Assembly: GCF_014196335.1 (NCBI RefSeq)
Contig: NZ_JACIDM010000002.1
Location: 930,001-994,000, forward strand
DNA length: 64,000 nt
Reading direction: 5' to 3'
DNA from: Brevundimonas lenta
GTDB taxonomy: Bacteria > Pseudomonadota > Alphaproteobacteria > Caulobacterales > Caulobacteraceae
The stretch's first letter is position 1. Each line of letters opens with the position of its first letter. The position numbers and the translations under genes are program-made. The notes under the pieces are model-generated. The model was not told the origin of the DNA. It saw only the letters and a list, made by a program, of their open reading frames with translations, and made no database searches. Shown here piece after piece: positions 13,324-23,366 of the stretch.

Positions 13324-14490
13324 GTGAATCAGGAAGGGCCGCAGGGCGAATTGCTGCGCCGCGCCGCCGAGGCTATCGCTCGCCGCGATCCCGGCGGGGC
13401 GCTGCAGCTCATCGACCAGGCCGATGCGCTGGGCCGCACCCATAACGGCGCCCTGAACCGCGCCCTGGCGCTCCGGCTGATGGGCGACTTCCACGGCTCG
13501 CTCCACGTGCTGGACGACGCCCTGGCGATGCAGCCCTACGACTTCGTCGCCCTGCTGGCCAAGGCCGCCATGCTCGAGAAGCTGGGCGGCGAGCGCGCGG
13601 CCGTCGACACCTACCGCAACGCCCTCAGGATCGCCCCGCCGCGCGAGCGTTGCCCGCCGGCCCTGACCGCCCAGATCGACTACGCCAACGACCTCGTCCG
13701 CCGCCACGCCGAGGCCCTGCGCGATCATATGCGTTCGGCCGTCGAGACCCTGCGCGGCGCCATCGACACCAGCGCCCTCGACCGCTTCGACGAGGGCCTC
13801 GAAATCTACGCCGGGGTGAAGACCCCGCCGAAGCAGGAACCCCTCCTGCTCAACTACCCGCGCCTGCCGGCCATTCCCTTCTACGACCGCGCCCTCTTCC
13901 CCTGGCTGGACCAGCTGGAGGAGGCCACCCCGGTCATCCAGAAGGAGCTCACGGCCCTGCTGGCCGAGTCCTTCGACGATTTCGCCCCCTACATCGCCTA
14001 CCCCAAGGGCGCGCCGGTCAATCAGTGGGGCGAGCTGAACCACTCGCGCAAATGGACCTCGCTCTGGCTGTGGCGCGACGGCGAGAAGCAGGACTCGGTC
14101 TGCGAGCGCTGCCCCGAGACCACCGCCCTGCTCGAATCCCTGCCGATGGCGCACCAGGACGGCTTCGCCCCCACCGCCGTCTTCTCGGCGCTCCAGCCGC
14201 GCACCCACATCCCGGCGCACACCGGCTCGGCCAACACCCGCCTGCTGTGCCACCTGCCGCTGATCCTGCCCGGCCCGGCCCGCTTCCGCGTCGGCAACAC
14301 CACCCGCGACTGGAAGATGGGCGAGTCCTGGGTGTTCGACGACACCATCGAGCACGAGGCCTGGAACGACGCCGACGAGATGCGCGTCATCCTCATCTTC
14401 GACGTCTGGAACCCCTACCTCTCCGACGGCGAGAAAACCCTCATCACCGCCATGATGAAGGCCCAGCGGAATTTCATGGCGGGGCAGTAG
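13324..14490 (+). CDS. Aspartyl/asparaginyl beta-hydroxylase-like dioxygenase with TPR-like N-terminus
   Basis: A protein of about 388 residues, using a GTG start at 13324 (a TTG at 13300 is possible). Residues 1 to about 110 are TPR-like helices (LLRRAAEAIARRDPGGALQLIDQADALG, ALALRLMGDFHGSLHVLDDALAMQP). The C-terminal half is an Asp/Asn beta-hydroxylase (AspH/LpxO-like) domain: HIPAHTGSANTRLLCHLPL near residues 295-313, FRVGNTTRDWKMGESWVFDDTIEHEAWN near 320-347, and RVILIFDVWNP. His about 299 and His about 344 are candidate iron ligands. The family uses iron, oxygen and 2-oxoglutarate to hydroxylate Asp/Asn residues or lipid acyl chains; the target here is unknown. No signal peptide or membrane segment is visible. 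Confidence 0.88.
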   Translation: MNQEGPQGELLRRAAEAIARRDPGGALQLIDQADALGRTHNGALNRALALRLMGDFHGSLHVLDDALAMQPYDFVALLAKAAMLEKLGGERAAVDTYRNALRIAPPRERCPPALTAQIDYANDLVRRHAEALRDHMRSAVETLRGAIDTSALDRFDEGLEIYAGVKTPPKQEPLLLNYPRLPAIPFYDRALFPWLDQLEEATPVIQKELTALLAESFDDFAPYIAYPKGAPVNQWGELNHSRKWTSLWLWRDGEKQDSVCERCPETTALLESLPMAHQDGFAPTAVFSALQPRTHIPAHTGSANTRLLCHLPLILPGPARFRVGNTTRDWKMGESWVFDDTIEHEAWNDADEMRVILIFDVWNPYLSDGEKTLITAMMKAQRNFMAGQ

Positions 14491-14491
14491 G

Positions 14492-14616
14492 AACAAGGGT
14501 CGAGGGGCGAGGGGCGAGGGTCGGAAGTACCGCTACAGGTTCTGCCCTCTCGACGCCGAATACCCCGGCACATCCTCCTCGCCCCTCGACCCGCGACCCT
14601 CGACCCTCGCCCTGCG
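14492..14616. repeat. GAGGGTC-heptad inverted repeat, copy 2
   Basis: The left arm (about 14495-14523) and right arm (about 14577-14614) are inverted repeats of GAGGGTC/GAGGGGC heptads with a spacer of about 53 nt. The element begins 2-4 nt after the stop codon of the dioxygenase gene and precedes the co-directional tacA-like gene. The remaining 120 nt before that gene show nothing else I can name. Confidence 0.8.
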
Positions 14617-14738
14617 TTAACCCCCCGCTCACCCTGCCCCCCAACGCGATCTTCACCTTGTGACGCCTAAAACGTCCCGGAATGAGCCAGCTCCGCTTCA
14701 CGAGAGCCGGCCTGATGTGATGATCAACGGGGCCCCGA

Positions 14739-16217
<1,479 letters not shown>

Positions 16218-16412
16218 CGCCCTGACCGCGGCCCGGAGGCAACGTCGCCGGGAAGTCGAAGCCCGTACGAAAATTCACTGGCCTCGGGCGGCCGGGCCGT
16301 CGATGACAGGCGCACGCAGACGATCTCAACCGTCGGTTTCACCGCTGAAATGCGACGGAAACAGGCAGGCGGAACGTTTGCAGTCTGATTCCTCCCCCAG
16401 GACCGCCTGTAT

Positions 16413-19214
16413 ATGCTGCTTGTTACGACCGCCCTGTCCGGCCTCATGGCCGGAGCGATCCAGACCGCTCCGACCCCGGTGCAGCAGCCGCCCGTGCAGC
16501 AGCAACCGCCTGCCGCCGACGCCCCGGTCACGGCCGAGGACCCGGACGCCTACGTCCTCGACTCCGTCTCCGTGCGCGGTCAGCGCCAGCGCGGCAGCGT
16601 CGACACCGACATCCCGCCCGACGTCACCCTGACGGCCGAGCAGATCCAGGCCTACGGCGCCTCGAACATCGCCGAGCTGATGACCTACCTCGAGCCGATC
16701 ACCCGCAGCTCGAGCGGCCGCACCGACCTGCAGCCGATCTTCCTCGTCAACGGCCGCCGCATCTCCGGCTTCCAGGAAATCCGCGGCATCCCGACCGAGG
16801 CCATCGAGCGCACCGAGGTCCTGCCGGAAGAGGTCGCCCTGCAGTTCGGCTACAAGGCCGAGCAACGCGTCGTGAACTTCGTCCTCAAGGCCGATTTCCG
16901 CTCCGTCACCGCCGAACTCTCCGGTCGCGTTCCCGGCCAGGGCGGCCGCAGCGTCACCGAGATCGAGGGCAACGTCCTCAACATCGCCGGCGCCACCCGT
17001 TGGTCGATGGACGCCGAATACGAGCGCGCCACCCCTCTGTTCGAATCCGAGCGCGACATCCGGCGCGATCCGGGCGCCCAGCCCTACGATCTGATCGGCA
17101 ACGTCACCAGCATCCCCTACAGCCCCGATTGCCCGACCGATCCCCTCGATCCGGACTATTGCCCGCCGATCGATCCGGCCCTGGGCGGGGCGATCATCAC
17201 CCCGGTCCCCGGCGGCACGACCACGCCGACCCTGGCCGATTTCGTCGCCGCCGCGGGCGCGCCGCGCACCGGCGACCTCGGCGCGTATCGCACCCTGCTG
17301 GCCGAGACCGAGCGCGCCGTGGTGCGCGGCACGGTCAAGCGCGACCTGAACTCCACCACCCAGGGCACCATCAGCGGCAGCCTCGAGAACAACACCAGCC
17401 GCAGCTTCAACGGCCTGCCCGGCCTGTCCCTGACGCTGCCGGAAGACAACGCCTTCTCCCCCTTCGCCGACGACGTCCGCGTCTGGCGCTACCTCGACGA
17501 CGCCGCCTCCCTGCGCCGCGAGAGCGATACCCTCACCGCCAACCTCGGCGTCGTGCTGGACGGCTATCTCGGTGAAGACTGGCGCTGGACGGTGACCGGC
17601 AACTACGACCGCGTCGAAACCGACACCACCACCGGCCGCGGCTATCTGGCCGCGCCCTTCCAGGCCCGCCTCAACGCCGACGATCCGACCGCCAATCCCT
17701 TCGGGACGCTGAACCCCGCCGACTTCCCCCGCGTCGCCAACGACGTCACCCGGTCGGTCTCCCAGGTGCTGGGCGCCGAGGTCGTGCTGAACGGCGACGT
17801 CTTCGATCTGCCGGCCGGCGGCATCAGCTCGACCTTCAAACTGGGCGCCGACACCCGCTCGCTGGATTCCACCAGCACCACCCTGCTCAACGGCGTCGTC
17901 GACCGCTCCCAGTCGCGCGATCGCGTCAACGGCACGGCCAATTTCAACCTGCCCATCGCCAGCCGCCGTCGCGAGGTCCTGACCGCGCTCGGCGACCTGT
18001 CGCTCAACGCCAACGTCGGCTTCGAGGAACTCTCCGACTTCGGCGGCCTGCCCAGCTACGGCGTGGGCGTGAACTGGTCGCCGATCGAACAGCTGTCGAT
18101 CCTCGCCAGCTATTCGGACGAACAGGGCGCGCCGACCATCGGCCAGCTGAACGATCCGATCCTCTCGACGCCCAACGTCCCGGTCTTCGACTTCAACGCC
18201 GGCGAGAACGGCGAGACGGTGCTGGTGACCCAGATCACCGGCGGCAACCCGGACCTCGACGCCGACAACCGTCACGTCGTCCGCATCGGCGGCACCGTGC
18301 GCCCGATCAAGGACACCGACCTGTCGCTCCAGTCGACCTGGACCTGGAGCCGCACCGACGACTACATCTCGGCCTTCCCGACCATCACGCCGGACCTCGA
18401 AGCCGCCCTGCCCGAGCGCTTCTTCCGCAACGCCCAGGGCGTCCTCTTCGCCGTCGACGCCCGCCCGCTCAATTTCGAGCGCTACGAGCGTCAGGACCTC
18501 CGCACCGGCTTCAACTTCTCGAAGGCCTTCGGCAAACCCAACCCGGCCGCGGCCGATCAGGGCCCGGGCGGCATGCGCCCCGGCGGCCCCGCAGGCGGCC
18601 CCATGATCGTCCGTCAGGAAGGCGGCGGCGGCCCCGGCGGTCCGGGCGGGCCCGGCGGCGGAGGCGGCGGTCAGATGATGCGCATGGGCGGCGGCGGCGG
18701 CGGTCGCGGCGGCCCGGCCATGCAGCCCGGCCAGGGCCGCTTCAACTTCTCGCTCTATCACACGCTGCGTCTGCAGGATGAGATCCTCATCGCCGACGGC
18801 CTGCCGATCATCGACCTGCTGGACGGCGGCGCCACCTCCAGCCGCGGCGGCAGCCCCCGCAACGAGCTCCAGGCCCAGGCCGGCGTCTTCCGCAACGGCA
18901 TGGGCGCCTTCATGAACGCCAACTGGCGCGAGAGCACCCGTATCGACGGCGGCGACGGCCCCGACCTGATCTTCGCCGATCAGGCCACCATCAACCTCAA
19001 CGTCTTCATGGACCTGAACCAGCGCGCCTCATGGGTCGCGAAATACCCCTGGCTCAAGGGCTCGCGCATCCAGTTCGGCGTCCAGAACCTCTTCGACAGC
19101 CGCCCGGACGTGACCACCAGCAACGGCGAGCCCGTCCCGCTGAACTACCAGTCCGACTACCTCGACCCCAACGGCCGCGTCTTCAGCCTGACCTTCCGCA
19201 AGATCCTGTTCTGA
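16413..19214 (+). CDS. TonB-dependent receptor-like outer-membrane protein with Gly-rich insert
   Basis: 933 residues with a short N-terminal signal-like segment (MLLVTTALSGLMAGAIQ), a Pro/Gln-rich linker, then a plug domain (about 60-180; ILVNGRR-like FLVNGRRISGFQEIRGIPTEAIERTEVLPEEVALQFGYKAEQRVVNFVLK) and a large beta-barrel ending in FRKILF with terminal Phe, typical of outer-membrane barrels. Residues about 715-775 are a Gly/Pro/Met-rich stretch (for example GGPGGPGGGGGGQMMRMGGG) inserted in the barrel, probably an extracellular loop. No clear TonB box was identified. The signal peptide is short, so an alternative upstream start cannot be excluded. No substrate can be assigned; the neighbours give no hint. 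Confidence 0.82.
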   Translation: MLLVTTALSGLMAGAIQTAPTPVQQPPVQQQPPAADAPVTAEDPDAYVLDSVSVRGQRQRGSVDTDIPPDVTLTAEQIQAYGASNIAELMTYLEPITRSSSGRTDLQPIFLVNGRRISGFQEIRGIPTEAIERTEVLPEEVALQFGYKAEQRVVNFVLKADFRSVTAELSGRVPGQGGRSVTEIEGNVLNIAGATRWSMDAEYERATPLFESERDIRRDPGAQPYDLIGNVTSIPYSPDCPTDPLDPDYCPPIDPALGGAIITPVPGGTTTPTLADFVAAAGAPRTGDLGAYRTLLAETERAVVRGTVKRDLNSTTQGTISGSLENNTSRSFNGLPGLSLTLPEDNAFSPFADDVRVWRYLDDAASLRRESDTLTANLGVVLDGYLGEDWRWTVTGNYDRVETDTTTGRGYLAAPFQARLNADDPTANPFGTLNPADFPRVANDVTRSVSQVLGAEVVLNGDVFDLPAGGISSTFKLGADTRSLDSTSTTLLNGVVDRSQSRDRVNGTANFNLPIASRRREVLTALGDLSLNANVGFEELSDFGGLPSYGVGVNWSPIEQLSILASYSDEQGAPTIGQLNDPILSTPNVPVFDFNAGENGETVLVTQITGGNPDLDADNRHVVRIGGTVRPIKDTDLSLQSTWTWSRTDDYISAFPTITPDLEAALPERFFRNAQGVLFAVDARPLNFERYERQDLRTGFNFSKAFGKPNPAAADQGPGGMRPGGPAGGPMIVRQEGGGGPGGPGGPGGGGGGQMMRMGGGGGGRGGPAMQPGQGRFNFSLYHTLRLQDEILIADGLPIIDLLDGGATSSRGGSPRNELQAQAGVFRNGMGAFMNANWRESTRIDGGDGPDLIFADQATINLNVFMDLNQRASWVAKYPWLKGSRIQFGVQNLFDSRPDVTTSNGEPVPLNYQSDYLDPNGRVFSLTFRKILF

Positions 19215-19225
19215 TCCCCGAAAAG

Positions 19226-19358
19226 CCGCTCATCCCCGCGAAGGCGGGGACCCAGTGTTTTGGATGATCGGTTTCGCCGGATTGGCTCCCCCGAATATCC
19301 AGGAGCGCCGACGTCACGTGGAAAAGGACTGGGTCCCCGCCTTCGCGGGGATGAGCGG
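19226..19358. repeat. Inverted-repeat element with perfect 31-bp arms
   Basis: Arms at 19226-19256 and 19328-19358 are perfect inverted repeats of 31 bp, each with its own small palindrome CCCCGCGAAGGCGGGG, with 71 nt between. It fills the convergent space after the TonB receptor gene. The core resembles short dispersed repeats common in Caulobacter and Sphingomonas genomes. It may be a non-autonomous mobile element and could also serve as a bidirectional terminator. Confidence 0.85.
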
Positions 19359-19370
19359 AACAGTGGGGCC

Positions 19371-19688
19371 CTACTCCGCCTTCGGAGCCTTCCGCCCCCA
19401 CCGCCGCTTCGGCTCCTCGCCATTGGCCTTGGCGGTGATCTCCTTCAGCTTGCGGCCCTGCATCGCCGACAACGCCTGCCCCGGCGCGCCCAGCTCGGGA
19501 TCGCCGAAGGCGCGGCCGTGGGTCTTCACCCGCTCGCTGACCGAGTCCAGGAACTCGCCCTCCCATTCGGACAGCGAAACGCCCGCCTTCTCTGCCGAGC
19601 GGCGGGCGCGCTTCAATGCGTTGAGGGCCGCGCGTTGGGCGGCCTTCCGTTGCGCTTCAAAGGGACTGGCTGGCGGCTTTCGCTTCAT
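19371..19688 (-). CDS. Conserved-looking small basic protein, unknown function
   Basis: 105 residues, very basic at both ends (MKRKPPASPFEAQRKAAQRAALNALKRARRSAEKAG at the start, KRRWGRKAPKAE at the end). The middle is amphipathic (VSLSEWEGEFLDSVSERVKTHGRAFGDPELGAPGQALSAMQGRKLKEITAKA). No signal peptide or membrane helix. The charge distribution would suit nucleic-acid binding, but this is inference. It is downstream of gapR on the same strand, separated by the third GAGGGTC repeat. Confidence 0.65.
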   Translation of the reverse strand: MKRKPPASPFEAQRKAAQRAALNALKRARRSAEKAGVSLSEWEGEFLDSVSERVKTHGRAFGDPELGAPGQALSAMQGRKLKEITAKANGEEPKRRWGRKAPKAE

Positions 19689-19699
19689 GCCCTTTGAGG

Positions 19700-19797
19700 T
19701 GTGAGGGTCGAGGGACGAGGGTCGAAGAAGATTTCACAGCCAAGCTGGCGGGATCAATCCCCGTTCAACTCGACCCTCGACCCTCGCCCCTCATCCC
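19700..19797. repeat. GAGGGTC-heptad inverted repeat, copy 3 (after gapR)
   Basis: Left arm about 19701-19725 and right arm about 19768-19793, again tandem GAGGGTC/GAGGGAC heptads facing CTCGACC/CTCGCCC heptads, with about 42 nt between. It begins about 10 nt past the gapR stop and ends just before the start of the next co-directional gene. Confidence 0.8.
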
Positions 19798-19806
19798 TGC
19801 GAAGCC

Positions 19807-20082
19807 TCAGATTTCGCCCAGGGCCGACATGTACAGGTCGAGGATCGCTTCCTCTTCCTGACGCTTGGCCTTGTCCTGCTTGCGGATGCGGATGACCTTG
19901 CGCAGCACCTTCACGTCGTAGCCCTCGCCCTTGGCCTCGGCGAAGACCTCCTTCATGTCGGTCATCACCGCCTGCTTGTCCTCCTCGAGGCGCTCCAGGC
20001 GCTCGATGATGGTGCGCAGGCGGCCCTGGGCCGTGGCGGTCAGGACGTCGGGCGACGAATCAAAGGCGGCGTCATCGGCCAT
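19807..20082 (-). CDS. gapR: Nucleoid-associated protein GapR (DUF2312)
   Basis: 91 residues matching the DUF2312 family: RLRTIIERLERLEEDKQAVMTDMKEVFAEAKGEGYDVKVLRKVIRIRKQDKAKRQEEEAILDLYMSALG. The family is all-helical with a long N-terminal coiled coil. In Caulobacter crescentus GapR encircles overtwisted, AT-rich DNA ahead of replication and transcription forks and supports topoisomerase action. The sequence and length fit that protein closely. It lies near the tacA-like gene and rpmJ. A candidate promoter is upstream, and a palindromic repeat follows its stop. Confidence 0.94.
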   Translation of the reverse strand: MADDAAFDSSPDVLTATAQGRLRTIIERLERLEEDKQAVMTDMKEVFAEAKGEGYDVKVLRKVIRIRKQDKAKRQEEEAILDLYMSALGEI

Positions 20083-20151
20083 GGGGAGTACTCCGGAAAA
20101 CTGTGGGGGACGCCCGGGCCGTCATCAGCCGGGAGCGCGATCTGGTCTGGA

Positions 20152-20180
20152 CGCTAACCACGTCGTCGCGGCCGACTCAA
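20152..20180 (-). promoter_or_regulatory. gapR: Candidate gapR promoter
   Basis: On the minus strand TTGAGT (20175-20180) and TTAGCG (20152-20157) are separated by 17 nt, about 70 nt upstream of the gapR ATG. The -35 is good and the -10 moderate. Confidence 0.4.
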
Positions 20181-20190
20181 CGCCGGACGC

Positions 20191-20222
20191 GAAAAAGGCT
20201 GCGGACAAGTCCGCAGCCTTTG
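20191..20222 (-). terminator. Intrinsic terminator after rpmJ
   Basis: A 9-bp stem GGCTGCGGA/TCCGCAGCC (20197-20205 with 20210-20218) with a CAAG loop, extended by A-T pairs. On the minus strand it is followed by TTTTTC. It lies about 60 nt past the rpmJ stop. Confidence 0.8.
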
Positions 20223-20280
20223 AATCTTTCGCGCTCAAGCAGCGAACGACCGCGTCGTTCGCGTTAGCGCAAAGCCGTGC

Positions 20281-20406
20281 TTAGCCTTGTTTGGCCTTGA
20301 AGCGCGGGTCCGTCTTGTTGATCACATAGACGATGCCCTTACGGCGCACGACTTTACAGTCGCGGTGGCGACCCTTGAGCGACTTGAGCGAGCTGCGGAC
20401 CTTCAT
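20281..20406 (-). CDS. rpmJ: 50S ribosomal protein L36 (zinc-free type)
   Basis: 41 residues: [20 protein letters not shown] and then [21 protein letters not shown]. This is the L36 type lacking the Cys3-His zinc set; only one Cys remains. A well-formed promoter lies upstream and an intrinsic terminator downstream, so it is probably monocistronic. The start is fixed by the family N-terminus; the longer open frame upstream runs through the promoter. Confidence 0.95.
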   Translation of the reverse strand: MKVRSSLKSLKGRHRDCKVVRRKGIVYVINKTDPRFKAKQG

Positions 20407-20470
20407 GGTCGTCGTCCTGAGGCAAAGCAAAATAGAAAAGCCGCGAGGCGGACCTTGCGGCGGAGGCGGT

Positions 20471-20499
20471 CGTATAGAGAGCCGCCGCCGGTTCGTCAA
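20471..20499 (-). promoter_or_regulatory. rpmJ: rpmJ promoter
   Basis: On the minus strand TTGACG (20494-20499), a 17-nt spacer and TATACG (20471-20476) form a near-consensus housekeeping promoter with initiation near 20463, about 57 nt before the rpmJ start codon. Confidence 0.7.
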
Positions 20500-20511
20500 C
20501 ACCGGCGGCGG
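20482..20511 (-). terminator. GC-rich hairpin after the arylsulfatase gene, overlapping the rpmJ -35 box
   Basis: An 11-bp perfect stem (20482-20492 with 20501-20511) with an 8-nt loop follows the sulfatase stop by about 17 nt. The strand downstream reads CTCTCTATAC, a poor T-run, so termination efficiency is uncertain. The loop contains the rpmJ -35 sequence. Confidence 0.45.
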
Positions 20512-20528
20512 TCCCTGCAGGCGCTTCC

Positions 20529-22904
20529 CTACTGCCGCGCCATCGTGGCCTTCAGATACGCGGCCGCCTCGGCTTCCGGATCACCGTGCGACTCGCCGGA
20601 GATGTCGACCAGCGCCTTGTGGATCGTCCCGGTGAAGGCGAAGGGCGGCTTGTAGTCTGACGCCTCCATCACCGGCGACCCGTTGTCGGAGCCGACGCTC
20701 ACGCCGGCGCTGAGGCCCAGGGTCAATGGAATGGTGACGGGCAGGTCCCCCTCGCCCACCGCCTTGCCGTCGACAAGCAGGGTGACCTTCGCAGGCGTCC
20801 CCTTGCCCTTCAACAAATCGGCCTTGCCGGTCGGCTTGAACCGGAAGCTGAAGATGTGGTCGCCCTCGGGGACGCTCGCCTCCTTCGCCTCCACCTTGAA
20901 GCGCTGGTCGGCCACGTAGTTGTAGCCGTAGGTCAGCCGGCCGTCCTTGATGTAGAAGACGAAGCCGCCGTCATTGCCGCCCATGGTGAACAGCGCGCCC
21001 TCGGCTCCCCCCTTCGGCACGGTCGCGTGGACGGAAACGGAGTGCTCGGCGTTGAGAACCCGGGGCGCCGCATTCCCGGGCACGACCTGGGTGCCGGGGT
21101 AGTAGACATACTTCTTGCGATCGGCCGCGATCTGCGGACGCGGCTCGCCGAGCCGCAGCGTGCCGCGGCTGTCGATCGGCAGCACCTTGTACTTGCCGGC
21201 CTCGGCCCACCAGCCGGTGATCATGGCGATCAGCCGGTCGCGCTCCTTGTCCGCGAGATTGTTGGTCTCGGCCGGGTCGTCGACGACGTTGTAGAGTTCC
21301 CAGCCATGCGCATCGAGTTCGACCAGTTTGTTGTGGTCCATCGGCGCGCCGAACTCCAGGCCGGACTCGACGAACGACGTGCCAGGCCACGGGCACACCG
21401 CGCGCCAGCCTTCGTGATAGAGCGACCGGTGGCCGAACATCTCGAAATACTGCGTCTTATGGAGCGCCTCGGCCTTGGCGTCGTCGAATGACGACTTCAG
21501 ACTGAAGCCTTCGATCGGCGACTGGGTTACGCCGCGGATTTGCGTCGGCGGCTCGACGCCAAGGCAGTCCAGCACCGTCGGCACCATATCGATGGCGTGG
21601 CAGAACTGGGTGCGGACCTCCCCACGCGCCTTCATGCCCTTGGGCCAGCAGACGATGAACGGATCCGAGACGCCGCCGCGATAGGTTTCGCGCTTCCAGC
21701 GACGGAACGGCGTGTTGCCGGCGTGCGTCCAGCCCCACGGATAGTGGTTGAAATATTTCGGCCCGCCGATGTCTTCGATGGCGGCCAGGTTCTGCTGCAG
21801 GTCGTCCGGCACGTTGTTGAAGAATTTGTTCTCGTTGACCGAGCCTGTCGGCCCGCCCTCGGCGCTCGCCCCGTTGTCCGAGATCACCATGATCAGGGTG
21901 TTCTCGTACTCGCCGATCTCCTTCAGGAAGGCGATCAGCTCGCCGACGTAATGGTCCATGTGCGAGCAAAAGCCGGCGAACACCTCCATCATCCGCGCAT
22001 AGAGCTTGCGCTCGTCGGCCGGCAGCTTGCCCCAGTCCTGCACGTCGGGGTCATGCCGCGACAGCTTGGCGTCCTTCGAGATGATCCCCAGCTTCTTCTG
22101 CTTCTCGAAGGTCCGCTCGCGATAGGCGTCCCAGCCGTCGTCGAACTGGCCCTTGTACTTGTCGGCCCATTCCTTGGGCACGTGGTGCGGCGCATGATTG
22201 GCGCCAGTGCAGAAGTACATGAAGAACGGCTTGTCGGGCGCGACCTGCTTGGCGTCCGCGATCATCGCCCTGGCCTGCTCCACCAGGTCCACCGTCAGGT
22301 GATAGCCTTCCTCCGGCGTCTTCTCTGGCTCGGTCTGCGTGTTGTCGCGCACAAGCTCGGGATAATACTGGTGCGTGTCGCCGCCGAGGAAGCCGTAGTA
22401 CCGCTCGAAGCCCCGCCCCAGCGGCCAGCGATCATACGGTCCGGCCGCCGAGGCCTGCTCCGCCGGCGTCAGGTGCCACTTGCCGATCGCATAGGTGTTG
22501 TAGCCTTGCTGCTGCAGGATTTCCGAGAGGAAGCCGTTCTCGAACGGAATGATACCGTTGCCGCCCGGAAAACCGGTCGAGCCCTCGGTGATGCACGACA
22601 TGCCGTTGGAGTGGTGGTTCCGACCGGTGATCATGCACGACCGCGACGGCGAACACAGCGCCGTGGTGTGCATGTTGTTATAGCGCAGTCCCTCGGCCGC
22701 CAGGGCGTCCAGATTGGGCGTTTCGATGCCGCCGCCATAGCAGCCCAGATGACCGAAGCCCGTGTCGTCGATGACGATGAACAGGACGTTCGGCGCCCCC
22801 TCCTTCGCTCTCTTCGGGGCCGGCCACGCCGGCTCGGACACATCGAAGGTCCGGCCGATGACGCCGCTGAAAGCCTGACCGGCCGGGTATTCCTTGAGGG
22901 GCAT
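20529..22904 (-). CDS. Arylsulfatase (formylglycine-dependent sulfatase)
   Basis: 791 residues from the ATG at 22904 (an ATG eight codons upstream is possible). The N-terminal sulfatase domain has the metal motif [10 protein letters not shown] (D46-D47) and the active-site signature C84-S-P-S-R88, in which Cys is normally converted to formylglycine. Other landmarks are [19 protein letters not shown] (lysine of the active site), GANHAPHH and MVISDNGAS. The last ~200 residues form a C-terminal region seen in large arylsulfatases. It hydrolyses sulfate esters; the substrate is unknown. No signal peptide is visible, so it may act in the cytoplasm. No maturase (FGE/anSME) gene is in the window. 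Confidence 0.92.
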   Translation of the reverse strand: MPLKEYPAGQAFSGVIGRTFDVSEPAWPAPKRAKEGAPNVLFIVIDDTGFGHLGCYGGGIETPNLDALAAEGLRYNNMHTTALCSPSRSCMITGRNHHSNGMSCITEGSTGFPGGNGIIPFENGFLSEILQQQGYNTYAIGKWHLTPAEQASAAGPYDRWPLGRGFERYYGFLGGDTHQYYPELVRDNTQTEPEKTPEEGYHLTVDLVEQARAMIADAKQVAPDKPFFMYFCTGANHAPHHVPKEWADKYKGQFDDGWDAYRERTFEKQKKLGIISKDAKLSRHDPDVQDWGKLPADERKLYARMMEVFAGFCSHMDHYVGELIAFLKEIGEYENTLIMVISDNGASAEGGPTGSVNENKFFNNVPDDLQQNLAAIEDIGGPKYFNHYPWGWTHAGNTPFRRWKRETYRGGVSDPFIVCWPKGMKARGEVRTQFCHAIDMVPTVLDCLGVEPPTQIRGVTQSPIEGFSLKSSFDDAKAEALHKTQYFEMFGHRSLYHEGWRAVCPWPGTSFVESGLEFGAPMDHNKLVELDAHGWELYNVVDDPAETNNLADKERDRLIAMITGWWAEAGKYKVLPIDSRGTLRLGEPRPQIAADRKKYVYYPGTQVVPGNAAPRVLNAEHSVSVHATVPKGGAEGALFTMGGNDGGFVFYIKDGRLTYGYNYVADQRFKVEAKEASVPEGDHIFSFRFKPTGKADLLKGKGTPAKVTLLVDGKAVGEGDLPVTIPLTLGLSAGVSVGSDNGSPVMEASDYKPPFAFTGTIHKALVDISGESHGDPEAEAAAYLKATMARQ

Positions 22905-23024
22905 GACGCGTACTCCAGTCGGCGTCACGCGCTGCGTCCGCCGGGTTGATCCGCGGCGCGACGCTGCCCTCTCCTTCAGGCGGCGCCCATCAGGTCCCGA
23001 CCCCAGGCGCTCCCCGGGGCGCCC

Positions 23025-23177
23025 CTAGTGCCGGAACCCCGGAATCTCCGACGGGTATTTCGACTTCGGCCGCAGGTCCGGCGTGAACCGGCCGCACTGG
23101 TCGCACACGTAACCCTTGCGGCGTTCGGACCAGTAGCTCGTATGCTGGCACAGGCGGTGTCTGATGGCAGGGAACAT
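23025..23177 (-). CDS. 50-residue CxxC microprotein
   Basis: A small frame of 50 codons translating as MFPAIRHRLCQHTSYWSERR followed by KGYVCDQCGRFTPDLRPKSK and YPSEIPGFRH. It has a strong ribosome binding site, AGGAGG, six nt before the ATG. The VCDQCG motif is a zinc-knuckle-like CxxCG; C10 and nearby His residues could complete a metal site. It lies upstream of the arylsulfatase on the same strand (120 nt) and divergent from the transglycosylase. I do not recognise a named family. The Shine-Dalgarno sequence and the protein-like composition are the reasons for calling it real. Confidence 0.68.
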   Translation of the reverse strand: MFPAIRHRLCQHTSYWSERRKGYVCDQCGRFTPDLRPKSKYPSEIPGFRH

Positions 23178-23366
23178 GTTCGCCTCCTGCGTGCATCGAA
23201 TGATATAGCCCCGCTTATGGTCAAGCTGACCTGTCTGCCTATATCGATCGGCAAGGGTGCGAAAATCGGCGATTCAGACACGCTGGCGCGACATTTGCAG
23301 CAACGCTTGCGCTTCTCGCGCACTTGTTATGACGGGCGGGCCGTCGGGGACATTAGCTTCAGAATC

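Noticed and set aside
23028..23366. N-terminal extension of the lytic transglycosylase
   Set aside because: The extension would bury a good lipoprotein signal, and it overlaps the small CxxC gene on the other strand.
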